This document shows positions 43,830 through 51,927 of a stretch of 64,000 bases of DNA, one piece after another (the first letter of the stretch is position 1; every line of letters starts with the position of its first letter). Under the pieces are notes generated by a model that was not told where the DNA came from, searched no databases, and saw only the letters and a list, made by a program, of their open reading frames with translations. Both the position numbers and the translations under genes were made by a program. This DNA comes from CAVUNY01 sp963843535 (GTDB taxonomy: Bacteria; Chloroflexota; Anaerolineae; Anaerolineales; Anaerolineaceae), in contig CAWJKU010000004.1 of NCBI GenBank assembly GCA_963843535.1, positions 1,116,001 through 1,180,000 of the forward strand, given 5' to 3'.

Positions 43830-44747
43830 ATGATCTTCGCTGAGGATTTAACAAAAAAATTTGATGATTTTCTGGCTGTGGATGGCGTCAACCTGGATGT
43901 GAAAGCCGGCGAGGTTTTGGTCTTGCTGGGACCGAATGGGGCTGGAAAGACCACCACGGTACGCATGCTCACTTCGATTTTACGTCCTACTCGGGGAAAA
44001 GCCACCATCGCCGGCTATGACGTGGTTGCGCATCCTGATAAAGTGCGAGCCTCAGTGGGAGTGCTCACCGAGCATCACGGCCTGTATAACCGCATGAATG
44101 CGGTTGAATACCTGATGTTCTTCGCCAGCCTGTACAACTTGCAGCCTAAAGTTGCCCGTGAACGGATGGATGAACTGCTGTTGAAGTTTGGATTAGATTC
44201 AGCACTGAAGAAACGGCTTGGAGAATTTTCGAAAGGGATGCGTCAAAAGCTTGCCCTGGTCCGAGCGCTGCTGCATGAACCGGCGGTGTTGTTATTGGAT
44301 GAACCGACATCGGCTATGGACCCGGAAAGCGCCAGGACGGTCCGAGATGCGATCCACCGTTTGAAATTCGATAAAAGAACGTTCATCTTGTGTACTCATA
44401 ATCTGGTCGAAGCCGAAGAATTGGCAGATAAAATCGCCATCATCCGCATGGGCAAGATCATTTTTAATGACACCCCACACAACTTAAAGCTTCAGCTTCT
44501 CGGCCCAATGGAATATGAAGCTCACCTGGCAAACGCACTCAATGGGTGGCTGCCGGATTTACCGGACGGGGTTGAATTGTTGCACAAAACAGAAAACACC
44601 CTTCGCTTCAGCGTTTCTCAGCCCGAGATCGTCAATCCAGTGTTAATGCGGCAGATGTTGGAACACAATCTGGATATCGTAGCCTTTCAGGAAGTCCCTC
44701 GTAGCCTGGAAGACGCTTATTTACAGGCTGTCAGCCGGGTGGGATAG
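43830..44747 (+). CDS. ABC transporter ATP-binding protein (ABC-2 type, NatA-like)
   Basis: 305 residues. Walker A GPNGAGKTTT (34-43), Q-loop region, ABC signature in the form FSKGMRQKLALVRAL rather than LSGGQ, Walker B VLLLDEPTSAMDP, and switch His in FILCTHNLVEAEEL. The C-terminal ~80 residues form the extra domain typical of drug, Na+ or antibiotic exporters. The permease gene follows 8 bp later. Substrate unknown. Confidence 0.93.
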   Translation: MIFAEDLTKKFDDFLAVDGVNLDVKAGEVLVLLGPNGAGKTTTVRMLTSILRPTRGKATIAGYDVVAHPDKVRASVGVLTEHHGLYNRMNAVEYLMFFASLYNLQPKVARERMDELLLKFGLDSALKKRLGEFSKGMRQKLALVRALLHEPAVLLLDEPTSAMDPESARTVRDAIHRLKFDKRTFILCTHNLVEAEELADKIAIIRMGKIIFNDTPHNLKLQLLGPMEYEAHLANALNGWLPDLPDGVELLHKTENTLRFSVSQPEIVNPVLMRQMLEHNLDIVAFQEVPRSLEDAYLQAVSRVG

Positions 44748-44755
44748 GCATTTTT

Positions 44756-46186
44756 ATGATCAACAGTTTACGACCTGCATGGTATATCGTCCGTAGAGAA
44801 GTGCGTGACCAATTGCGTGATTGGCGGATTATTTTCCCGGTATTGGGCCTGACCGTTTTCTTTCCTTTCCTGATGAATTTTACTGCCCAACAAATCTTGA
44901 ATTTTGTGAAGCAGTATGAAGCCAATATTGTCGGGGAGCGGCTTATCCCATTTCTTCTGATGATCGTGGGTTTCTTTCCAATTTCTGTTTCGATGGTGAT
45001 CGCTTTAGAATCATTTGTGGGTGAAAAAGAACGAATGAGCATTGAGCCTCTCCTGAATACCCCTTTGAAGGATTGGCAGCTTTACCTGGGGAAATTGCTA
45101 TCGGCGACAGTGCCTCCCCTTTTATCAAGTTTTCTTGGCATGGCAGTGTATATCTTTGGCCTGGTATACCAGCAGATAACCCTTCCCGAACCAGGTGTTA
45201 TGGTCTTGATTGTTATCTTAACCATAGTTCAGGCGATAGTCATGGTCGCAGGGGCAGTTGTGGTATCGTCTCAAGCTACGTCGGTGCGAGCCGCCAACTT
45301 GCTGGCGAGTTTTATTATCATTCCCATGGCGCTGCTCATCCAGGGTGAAAGCATCATCATGTTTTGGGGAGATCTCAGCACTCTCTGGTGGGTCGTGATC
45401 GGGTTGCTCTCATTGACGGTTTTACTGGTCAGGGTCGGGCTGGCTCATTTTCAACGTGAAGAACTGTTAGGCCGGGAAATTGACGTATTAAATTTAAAGT
45501 GGGGTTTTAGGGTATTTTGGCGAAGCTTCACCGGAGATGCACGCTCGGTCGTCGAATGGTACCGGGTTGCTCTACCCAAATCTATCCGTGCATTGTGGAA
45601 ACCCTCTGTTGTGATGGGATTGATGGCTCTGTTTGGGGTATTAATGGGCTTCATCGTCGTCTCGCAGTGGACAAAAACCGGGGGCATCCCAGAGCAGTTC
45701 AAATCATTTACTGACCCTGGCAGCCGGATTCAAGGGTTGATGCAAGAATGGCCCTTATTTGCTGGAGGACCGGTGCTTTCGATCTGGTGGCAGAATATCC
45801 GCGCCCTTTTATTCGGGATGGTATTGGGTGTTTTTTCTATGGGAATCCTGGGTGTTCTGCCCATTTTTGCAACCATGGCTGTCCTGGGAGGCTTGATGAA
45901 TATTCTCGCCCAGGCCGGCGTGCCCGTGATGGTATATCTGTTGGGAATGATATTGCCGCATGGAGTGGTTGAAATTCCGGCAGCCATTCTGTCAACCGCG
46001 GCAGTTTTACAGGCCGGGGCCATTCTTGCGACACCCACGCCCGGAAAAACTGTGGGTGAAGTGTGGATCACAGCCATGGGAGAATGGGTTAAAATAATGA
46101 TAGGTGTAGTTATTCCGCTGCTGCTGGTTGCGGCTGCATTAGAAGCCTGGATTACGCCAAGGATCGCGTATCTTTTCTTTGGGTAA
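44756..46186 (+). CDS. ABC-2 type transporter permease (NatB-like)
   Basis: 476 residues with about seven or eight membrane helices. Starts with VRREVRDQLRDWRII, the pre-helix typical of ABC-2 permeases, then an amphipathic KERMSIEPLLNTPLKDWQLYLGK stretch (coupling region) and helices from ~100 to 240, a soluble part (240-320), and a second hydrophobic block to the end that resembles a stage II sporulation M (SpoIIM)-like segment (LFGMVLGVFSMGILGVLP, LPHGVVEIPA). The C-terminal half may thus be a fused SpoIIM-type domain. Partner of the preceding ATPase. Confidence 0.88.
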   Translation: MINSLRPAWYIVRREVRDQLRDWRIIFPVLGLTVFFPFLMNFTAQQILNFVKQYEANIVGERLIPFLLMIVGFFPISVSMVIALESFVGEKERMSIEPLLNTPLKDWQLYLGKLLSATVPPLLSSFLGMAVYIFGLVYQQITLPEPGVMVLIVILTIVQAIVMVAGAVVVSSQATSVRAANLLASFIIIPMALLIQGESIIMFWGDLSTLWWVVIGLLSLTVLLVRVGLAHFQREELLGREIDVLNLKWGFRVFWRSFTGDARSVVEWYRVALPKSIRALWKPSVVMGLMALFGVLMGFIVVSQWTKTGGIPEQFKSFTDPGSRIQGLMQEWPLFAGGPVLSIWWQNIRALLFGMVLGVFSMGILGVLPIFATMAVLGGLMNILAQAGVPVMVYLLGMILPHGVVEIPAAILSTAAVLQAGAILATPTPGKTVGEVWITAMGEWVKIMIGVVIPLLLVAAALEAWITPRIAYLFFG

Positions 46187-46220
46187 TCCTGGTAATAGAT
46201 TACCGGTCACTGGAGGAGAA

Positions 46221-46976
46221 ATGGGGCGAGTTATAATTTTGGGATCAGGGTACGCTATTGCGGAAGATGGGCATGAAAACACGCATCTCTTGATCGAACA
46301 AGGTGAACATTGCGTGCTGGTGGATAGCGCCAGCAGTCCGATTGTCCGCTTAAAGAAAGCAGGAATCCCTTATGACAAGGTGACGGATCTTCTCTTGACC
46401 CATTTTCACCCGGATCATGTGGCCGGTGTGCCGGGATTCCTGATCGAAAGCTGGCTCCTTGGGCGAAAACATCCCCTGCAAATTTATGGTCTCGCACACA
46501 CTATAGACCGCTTAGAGATCATGATGGGATTGTTTGATTGGAAGAAGTGGCCGAATTTATACCCGATCATCTTCCACCGGCTTCCCGATCAAGAGATGAG
46601 CCTGGCGATCGGCAGCCCCACCCTGCGCATCTACACCTCACCGGTCAAACACCTGGTGCCTACAATTGGGTTGAGGGTTGAATTTTTGCAGGAAGGGAAA
46701 GTGATAGCTTATTCCTGTGATACCGAACCCTGCCCGCAGGTGGTCGGCCTGGCGCATCAGGTAGATGTCCTCATCCACGAGGCTTCCGGCGGATCGGTCG
46801 GGCATTCATCCGCTGCGCAAGCCGGGCATATTGCCCGGCAGGCAGAGGCGCGCAGCCTGTATTTGATCCATTATCCGCCAAGATCGGAGGACCAGGCGGC
46901 CAGGCTGGAAGACGCCCGCAAGGTGTTCATGGGGAAGGTTTTTCTGGCGACGGATGGGCTGGAGCTAGATTTTTAA
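46221..46976 (+). CDS. metallo-beta-lactamase-fold hydrolase (RNase Z-like)
   Basis: 251 residues from ATG 46221, with TGGAGGAG upstream; an in-frame start at 46179 overlaps the permease. Zinc-binding HFHPDHVAG near residue 70, further metal ligands in VKHLVPTIGLR, YSCDTEPCP and the final LIHYPPR. The SPVKHLVPTIG and DTEPC features are RNase Z-like, but tRNA 3' processing is not assured since many such proteins are phosphodiesterases or lactonases. Follows the ABC permease gene closely. Confidence 0.85.
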   Translation: MGRVIILGSGYAIAEDGHENTHLLIEQGEHCVLVDSASSPIVRLKKAGIPYDKVTDLLLTHFHPDHVAGVPGFLIESWLLGRKHPLQIYGLAHTIDRLEIMMGLFDWKKWPNLYPIIFHRLPDQEMSLAIGSPTLRIYTSPVKHLVPTIGLRVEFLQEGKVIAYSCDTEPCPQVVGLAHQVDVLIHEASGGSVGHSSAAQAGHIARQAEARSLYLIHYPPRSEDQAARLEDARKVFMGKVFLATDGLELDF

Positions 46977-47000
46977 TTAAATAAAGAATCATCATTAAAA

Positions 47001-47121
47001 TGAGGTTGTCCAGAAAGTCCCTTTTGAGTTTTTGACCGCCACACGTGGCGGTCAAAAACTCAAAAATTCATCACCTGTGCTATCGGGCTGTCCGAAAAGT
47101 TTACTTTTCGGACAGCCCCAC
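47001..47121 (+). mobile_element. MITE-like element (~120 bp)
   Basis: Outer ends form an inverted pair: TGAGGTTGTCCAGAAAGT at 47001-47018 and the reverse complement of 47104-47121, TGGGGCTGTCCGAAAAGT; 14 of 18 bases match. Such ends resemble those of DDE-type insertion sequences. Inside is a perfect 21-bp inverted repeat (47022-47042 with 47045-47065). It contains no gene. No clear target-site duplication was found. The right part also forms a terminator. Confidence 0.5.
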
Positions 47122-47131
47122 TTTTTTTTTA
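47085..47131 (+). terminator. Rho-independent terminator after the MBL-hydrolase gene
   Basis: Perfect 15-bp stem (47085-47099 with 47104-47118), loop TTTA, followed by CAC and a run of ten or more T. Lies within the right end of the MITE-like element and overlaps the 3' end of the convergent HNH gene. Confidence 0.8.
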
Positions 47132-47632
47132 CCAGCCATCGATAAACGGCTGCCATTCTGAAAATTCGAGCAAATGGTGGCCAAAAATATATTGGACCGA
47201 GGCCTGAGGTTCGCGGGGGGATTTGAGCAAATGCATACCGGCTTCTTCCAAAGTGCGGCCACCTTTCCGGTGATTGCACAGCGAACATGCTACCACCACG
47301 TTAGGCCAGCTGTGCGGCCCGCCTAAATGGCGGGGGACGACGTGGTCAATGGTCAAATCAACGGCCTTCTTTCCGCAGTATTGGCAGGTATAAGCATCCC
47401 GCCGGAATATTTCGCGCCGGGTCAGCTTGATTTGCGGCCGCGGTCGGTGGATCATATGCATCAGGCGGATCACAGAAGGACGGGGAAAATCGTAACGAAC
47501 AGTGTGGATTTCGCCGCGCCCATTGAGCACCAGGATTGCTTTTTCCGCGAGAATGAGATTTATTGCCCTTCTCATATTGCAGATATGGATGGGTTCAAAG
47601 TTGGCATTTAAGACCAGCACATCAGCAGACAT
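47129..47632 (-). CDS. HNH endonuclease-domain protein
   Basis: 167 residues from ATG 47632 (GTG 47638 possible). N-terminal region VLVLNANFEPIHICNMRRAI is typical of the stand-alone bacterial HNH proteins. HNH module: CQYCGKK, DHVVPRHLGGPHSWPN, CSLCNHRKGG, with both CxxC zinc pairs. These proteins are widespread, chromosomal and of unknown role; nothing suggests an intron or homing element here. Convergent with the MBL-hydrolase gene; its stop overlaps the terminator's T run. Confidence 0.9.
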   Translation of the reverse strand: MSADVLVLNANFEPIHICNMRRAINLILAEKAILVLNGRGEIHTVRYDFPRPSVIRLMHMIHRPRPQIKLTRREIFRRDAYTCQYCGKKAVDLTIDHVVPRHLGGPHSWPNVVVACSLCNHRKGGRTLEEAGMHLLKSPREPQASVQYIFGHHLLEFSEWQPFIDGW

Positions 47633-47787
47633 GGCCACCAGGCTCCATTGGATGGATTATAGCACGAGTATTTTCCCTGCCAATTAATCGAAGGTTAAAT
47701 ATTTTATAAAGAATTCGAAAAATGGTTGCACATCCATTTGATAAGGCCATTGCTGTATGATATAAATGGCGTAGAGGTTTTGACGAA

Positions 47788-47906
47788 GATAAGCTGGTCG
47801 GCCCCCTGGGCCCAGGCGCCCTGGGGGCCAGGGCTGGCGGCGACCACGCAAAAAGATGTTTGGGAGTTTTTTGCCCTCGCGAAGGCAAAAAACTCCCCCA
47901 AACATC
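47788..47906 (+). repeat. dispersed GC-rich plus hairpin element, copy ii
   Basis: Shares GATAAGCTGGTCG and TGGGCCCAGGCGCC with the element at 40642. GC-rich half can fold on itself: TGGTCG 47795-47800 with CGACCA 47841-47846, and GGCCCCC with GGGGGCC. Ends in a near-perfect hairpin, arms 47855-47875 and 47884-47906 (two-base bulge), loop CTCGCGAA. Directly after it lie AAGGA and the GTG start at 47923, so the hairpin is in the 5' untranslated region of the next gene. Confidence 0.7.
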
Positions 47907-47922
47907 AAAAAAGGATGGTCCC

Positions 47923-48828
47923 GTGCGCGTATTGATTCCTGGAGGTTCTGGTTTTTTAGGGAATGAGCTGGCCAATACCTTGCTGAAACAACAGCATCAG
48001 GTGATTGTCCTCTCACGCAGCCCGCAAGCTGTTCAGCCGATTCCTGGGGTTCAGGTTGTCGGTTGGGACGGCAAAACTTCGCAGGGTTGGGGGCACCTGG
48101 CGGGTGAAGTGGATGCGATTATCAACCTGGCAGGGGCCAGTATCGGGTCAGGCCGTTGGACGAGTGGGCAAAAGGCCAAGATCCGTTCCAGCCGCAAGCA
48201 AGCCGGTCAGGCGATCGTTGAGGCAGTTGATAAAGTAGACCGGAAACCCGGTGTATTGATCCAGGCTTCAGGGATCGGCGCCTACGGCAACCAGGGTGAT
48301 CTTGAGTTGGACGAGTCCGCTCCCAGGGGGAAAGATTTTCTGGCAAATGTCACTGAAGATTGGGAGGCTTCCACAGCCCCTGTAGCGCGCCAGGGCGTGC
48401 GCCATATTGTGATCCGCACCGGTCTGGTAATATCCCGCCGGGCGGAGTGGATCCAGCCTGTGCTGCTCATGAATCGATTGTTTGTTGGCGGACCGTTGGG
48501 AACCGGCAATCAGTGGTGGCCCTGGATCCACATGCAGGATTACCTGAAAGCAGTAATGTTCTTATTAAGCCAGGCCGATGCCACCGGGATTTTTAACCTG
48601 GTTGGCCCGAACCCAAACCGGATGAAAGATTTTGGAAAGGAGCTTGCCGGCGTATTGAAGCGTCCCTTCTGGCTGCCTGCTCCTGGGTTTGCCGTTAAGC
48701 TGGTTTTGGGTGAAATGAGCATGTTGGTTTTGGAAGGGCAGCGTGCTTTACCGAAACGTTTGCTGGAATGCGGTTACTATTTCCAATATCCCACACTTCG
48801 TCCGGCGTTAGAGGATTGCTTCGGTTAA
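47923..48828 (+). CDS. TIGR01777-family NAD-dependent epimerase (YfcH-like)
   Basis: 301 residues from GTG 47923, chosen for the AAGGA site and because it opens the Rossmann strand VRVLIPGGSGFLGNEL. Earlier in-frame codons run through the repeat. SDR-type: GGSGFLG, then INLAGASIGSGRW, SGIGAYGNQGD in the catalytic region, and WPWIHMQDY plus a C-terminal DUF1731 domain (LPAPGFAVKLVLGEMSMLVLEGQRA, in part). Members of this family have unknown substrates; YfcH has been linked to cell division/DNA damage in E. coli relatives only loosely. Confident fold, uncertain role. Confidence 0.88.
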   Translation: MRVLIPGGSGFLGNELANTLLKQQHQVIVLSRSPQAVQPIPGVQVVGWDGKTSQGWGHLAGEVDAIINLAGASIGSGRWTSGQKAKIRSSRKQAGQAIVEAVDKVDRKPGVLIQASGIGAYGNQGDLELDESAPRGKDFLANVTEDWEASTAPVARQGVRHIVIRTGLVISRRAEWIQPVLLMNRLFVGGPLGTGNQWWPWIHMQDYLKAVMFLLSQADATGIFNLVGPNPNRMKDFGKELAGVLKRPFWLPAPGFAVKLVLGEMSMLVLEGQRALPKRLLECGYYFQYPTLRPALEDCFG

Positions 48829-48844
48829 TACCTCTTGCATCCAA

Positions 48845-48885
48845 GAACGCCGGTGAGAAGTTGGTGGCCCTCTCTGGCGTTTTTT
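48845..48885 (+). terminator. Rho-independent terminator after the TIGR01777 gene
   Basis: GAACGCC (48845-48851) can pair with GGCGTTT (48876-48882) around a loop with additional GAGAAG/CTCTCT pairing; T run to 48885. Confidence 0.6.
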
Positions 48886-48933
48886 GATTTCAGTTAGCCG
48901 TTCGCGCTGGCACGGGCCGCATAACATGAGGTT

Positions 48934-48976
48934 GGAGTTTTATTGAAAATCGCGAAGCAATTTTCAATAAAACTCC
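48934..48976 (+). repeat. long hairpin upstream of tyrS, diverged copy iii of the GC-rich/hairpin family
   Basis: Perfect 17-bp arms (48934-48950 and 48960-48976), loop CGCGAAGCA. The right flank CTCCCCAAACATCA matches the right flank of the hairpin at 47855-47906, the GGAGTTTT arm opening is shared, and the CGCGAAG loop core is shared. The preceding sequence (from about 48856) is only loosely like the GC-rich half. It ends 28 bp before the tyrS start, in the leader. Confidence 0.65.
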
Positions 48977-49003
48977 CCAAACATCATATTAGGAGAAAGA
49001 TAG

Positions 49004-50218
49004 ATGGATATCGATGCCCAGGTTGAACTGCTCATGCAGGGGACCGCGTATGGTGATGAAAATTTACACCGCACGATGGCCCTTGAACTGCGCGAACGAA
49101 TTGTTGAGGCGCAAACCGCCGGACGTAAATTGCGCGTTTACTGCGGATATGACCCACGCAAGCCTGATTTGCACCTGGGACATACGGTCACGATGCGCAA
49201 GCTGCGCCAGTTTCAAGATTTAGGCCACGAAGTGCTTTTCGTGGTTGGAACGTATACTTCGTTAATTGGAGATCCTTCCGACCAGGATAAATTAAGGCCA
49301 ATTTTAACCTCCCAGCAAGCGGATGATTATGCGCGAACTTATGCCGAGCAGGCCTTCCGCATCCTTGACCGGGATAAAACCGTGGTGCGCTACAACGCGG
49401 AATGGCTGTCAAAACTGACGTTTGCCGACTTGATCCAATTAGCCTCGAATTTCACCATTCAGCAGTTTCTCACGCGCGATGCCTTCCGCCAGCGCTGGGA
49501 CCGAGGTGATCCCATCTACCTGCATGAAACATTCTATTCAATGATGCAGGGATACGATGCGTTTATGCTGCAAGCTGACGTGCAGATCGGCGGCACCGAC
49601 CAATTGTTTAACATCGTGACAGCTGCTCGTAAAGTGATGATTTCACTTGGCGCTCGGCCCAATGTGGCGATCATTCTTGGAATCCTGCCCGGCACTGACG
49701 GCGTGTTGAAAATGTCAAAGTCGCTGGGCAACCATATCCCCATCTCCACCAATGCGGCGGATATGTACGGCAAAGTTATGAGCATACCCGATATTGCTAT
49801 GCCTTCTTTTTGCCGGTTGGTGACACGCTGGACTCCCGATCAAATTGCCCAGTTTGAAGAAAGCATCCACACTGGTGCTCTCCATCCGCGTGACGCAAAA
49901 ATGAGTCTGGCCCGCGAGATAACCGGGACTTTCTATGACGATACTGCCGCACAAAGCGCAGAGGAAAAATTTGTTAGCCTGTTTCAAGAACATGCCGTTC
50001 CTGAGGCAATACCCACCTACACGTGTCTGCCCGGACAGACCGTACTGGATGTGCTGGTTGCTTGCGGGGCAGTCGCCACGCGAAACGATGGGCGGCGTTT
50101 GATCGAACAGAATGGGGTGCGCTACGAGGGTCTGGTGGTGACCGAAAGCGGAATGATTTTCGAAAAGTCGGGCGTATTGCAGGTAGGCAAGCGAAAATTT
50201 TTCCGGATCCTGGTTTGA
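49004..50218 (+). CDS. tyrS: tyrosyl-tRNA synthetase
   Basis: 404 residues. Class I synthetase. Seen: the HIGH motif as HLGHT (LHLGHTVTM, near residue 57), the tyrosine-site region VGTYTSLIGDPS, QADVQIGGTDQLFN, the KMSKS loop LKMSKSLGN, and a C-terminal S4 RNA-binding domain (RNDGRRLIEQNGVRYEG). AGGAGA precedes the ATG. No T-box was seen in its leader; instead a long hairpin ends 28 bp before the start. Confidence 0.95.
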   Translation: MDIDAQVELLMQGTAYGDENLHRTMALELRERIVEAQTAGRKLRVYCGYDPRKPDLHLGHTVTMRKLRQFQDLGHEVLFVVGTYTSLIGDPSDQDKLRPILTSQQADDYARTYAEQAFRILDRDKTVVRYNAEWLSKLTFADLIQLASNFTIQQFLTRDAFRQRWDRGDPIYLHETFYSMMQGYDAFMLQADVQIGGTDQLFNIVTAARKVMISLGARPNVAIILGILPGTDGVLKMSKSLGNHIPISTNAADMYGKVMSIPDIAMPSFCRLVTRWTPDQIAQFEESIHTGALHPRDAKMSLAREITGTFYDDTAAQSAEEKFVSLFQEHAVPEAIPTYTCLPGQTVLDVLVACGAVATRNDGRRLIEQNGVRYEGLVVTESGMIFEKSGVLQVGKRKFFRILV

Positions 50219-50224
50219 ATTCAA

Positions 50225-50429
50225 ACATGAAAACCCCCGGAATTAATCTCGGAGTTCTTCATGTCATTTGACTACAGCGTAAGAAAGCCCCCACCCCTAT
50301 GATCCCCGCCCCCAGCCTGATTCATCGATCTGTTTTCCTCCGGCCGGGGGCAGGGGGATGGGTAATTGGGCTGTGATCCTTAATAAAAACATGACACTTC
50401 CCAAACATTAATTCTGGGGTGTGTCATGT
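50225..50429 (-). repeat. dispersed inverted-copy element R2 (205 bp, no insert)
   Basis: Reverse complement of the R1 element at 43336-43657 apart from R1's 115-nt insert; most bases outside the left-hairpin loop agree. On the minus strand it reads ACATGACACACC ... CATCCCCCTGCCCCC ... GCTGGGGGCGGGGAT ... GGGGGTTTTCATGT, with terminal hairpins. It starts 7 bp after the tyrS stop on the plus strand and lies downstream, in sense, of the minus-strand gene ending at 50509. Nothing else is visible in the 290-bp gap. Confidence 0.8.
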
Positions 50430-50508
50430 CAGGATTGGCTTGATTTTTATGCGCAGTTTTTAACCAATGCACTGGCCCGAATCCGCGACAGGCTCAATTC
50501 CGGTGGAT

Positions 50509-51084
50509 TTACTTCCAGTTTTTCAGGTATTCCCATATTTCTGGCTCGCTCTGCTGAAGTTCCGGGTCAGGTCCCGCTCCCAGAGCATCAAAATAGCGGC
50601 TGAGGAAATTGCGTGCCACCGCTGCCAGGGCAACATCTGAGATCTGTTGGTCACTCAACCCATCCTGATGCAGCAGGTCGATATCCGCTTGAGATACGGA
50701 ACCCGAATCCGTGCTGATTTTATGGGCATAATCCATCATATGCACTTCAACCGGGCTGAGGCCGGCAGTGTGATAATTTTCCAGGATGGCGATTACCTGT
50801 TGGGGAGTAAACCCATTTTTGTGGAGCACCGCTCCATGCGCTAACATGCAATACACACAGCCGATCGCGTGTGAGGCAGCTATGGTGATTAATTCGTAGG
50901 TACGCAGGCGCAGGTGCGAACGGATCCCCTTGAGCAGCTGCTGCCAGACGGGTAGCAGCTCGGGCCGGCAGTTCCACGCACGGGTGACGTTCCTTACATA
51001 ACCGGTTTCTTCTCGATCCTGGTCATACAGCTCGCGAAGTAAACCTTCAGCATCTTTTTCAGAAACTGGTGAAACAAACCACAT
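50509..51084 (-). CDS. AhpD/carboxymuconolactone decarboxylase-like peroxidase-related enzyme
   Basis: 191 residues, all helical. AhpD-type active site CVYCMLAHG (near residue 76) with CxxC and a downstream His, thus alkylhydroperoxidase-like redox activity is likely. It belongs to the longer 'uncharacterised peroxidase-related' class with DALAAVARNF-type C-terminus. GAGGGAG precedes the ATG. Lies third in the plsX-NERD-like-AhpD minus-strand run, with a 105-bp gap before it. Confidence 0.85.
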   Translation of the reverse strand: MWFVSPVSEKDAEGLLRELYDQDREETGYVRNVTRAWNCRPELLPVWQQLLKGIRSHLRLRTYELITIAASHAIGCVYCMLAHGAVLHKNGFTPQQVIAILENYHTAGLSPVEVHMMDYAHKISTDSGSVSQADIDLLHQDGLSDQQISDVALAAVARNFLSRYFDALGAGPDPELQQSEPEIWEYLKNWK

Positions 51085-51189
51085 ATTCTCCCTCCTACGT
51101 GAAAGTATTTAGTTAACGCGCATATTATCGATCTTAATTATCGATTTGTCAATTACAACAAGGGATAAAAGGTTGCTTTCGAGTAATAA

Positions 51190-51897
51190 TTAATCGACCG
51201 AATCGGAGGGCAATACCTGTTGAAACAGGCGGATCAGGTCCATGGGAGCCGGTTTTTCTTTTGCCTGGCGGCGCATGAAGTCTTTCAGCTTTTCGATATG
51301 CAGGGTGGCAAAATGAGCGTTGGGCGCATCCACGACCGCTTTGGGATGGACAAAAACCAAAGCCGCCTGTGGTTCGGGCAAGCCATCAATCTTTACATTC
51401 TTAGCCAGAAAGGAATTGACATCGGCCAACGAGGCATTTACTTCTTGATCCGGCCTGCCCAGGCTTTCCTGGCCAAATATTTTCATATACCAGTTGCCGC
51501 CTTTTTGCATCCAGCGTGATTTCTTGGGATCGTAGGTGATTCTTCCCTGCTGCTGGTAAGGCGCAAGAACCCAGATACCGGCAGGGCCGGTGAGAAGATG
51601 GGCTACATTGGTAGTGTAATGGTACAAAATATACTTATCGTCCAGGCCCTTCAAGGCGTTATTCATAAATTCATCCGGTCGCGGAGAACGCCCCCAGCGG
51701 TTGCCGAAGAATATGCCCACTTGCGAACCGAGAAAACCAAGAAGCAAACAGACCAGCGACCATAAAAATCCGTCTGAGGTCTGGGCAGTGAAGCTGATAT
51801 ACAACCCCAATCCCAGAATAACCAGGCTGCCAATGGTGGTGTAATTTCCAATACGCTTGTTGCGTCGAATTAATTTATTGTTGGAGACGATTTTCAT
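51190..51897 (-). CDS. membrane-anchored NERD-like protein
   Basis: 235 residues. Two membrane helices near the N-terminus (about 20-38 and 45-65), then a soluble domain that has NERD (nuclease-related domain) features: EFMNNALKGLDDKYILYHYTTNVAHLLTGPAGIWVLAPYQQQG in pattern and a later VHPKAVVDAP. NERD proteins are predicted to be PD-(D/E)XK-like, but the acidic catalytic cluster is weak here, so activity is doubtful. Runs 30 bp behind plsX. Confidence 0.65.
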   Translation of the reverse strand: MKIVSNNKLIRRNKRIGNYTTIGSLVILGLGLYISFTAQTSDGFLWSLVCLLLGFLGSQVGIFFGNRWGRSPRPDEFMNNALKGLDDKYILYHYTTNVAHLLTGPAGIWVLAPYQQQGRITYDPKKSRWMQKGGNWYMKIFGQESLGRPDQEVNASLADVNSFLAKNVKIDGLPEPQAALVFVHPKAVVDAPNAHFATLHIEKLKDFMRRQAKEKPAPMDLIRLFQQVLPSDSVD

Positions 51898-51927
51898 GGG
51901 GAAAGAATTCCATATTTTTTGAATGAA

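Noticed and set aside
44756..46186. Frameshift or gene fusion in the ABC permease
   Set aside because: The frame is uninterrupted and length fits permeases of this type; the SpoIIM-like C-terminal half may be natural.
47129..47632. HNH endonuclease as a homing endonuclease or part of a defence system
   Set aside because: It is a stand-alone conserved HNH protein type with no intron, intein or restriction partner nearby.
47622..48016. Overlapping open frames on both strands through the repeat at 47.8 kb (proteins of 65-117 residues)
   Set aside because: They arise from the palindromic repeat itself, have no ribosome-binding sites and carry biased Pro/Gly/Arg composition.
40715..48976. Multiple perfect hairpins as a CRISPR array or tandem repeat set
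   Set aside because: They are single hairpins spread over 8 kb, without regular spacing, unique spacers or cas genes.
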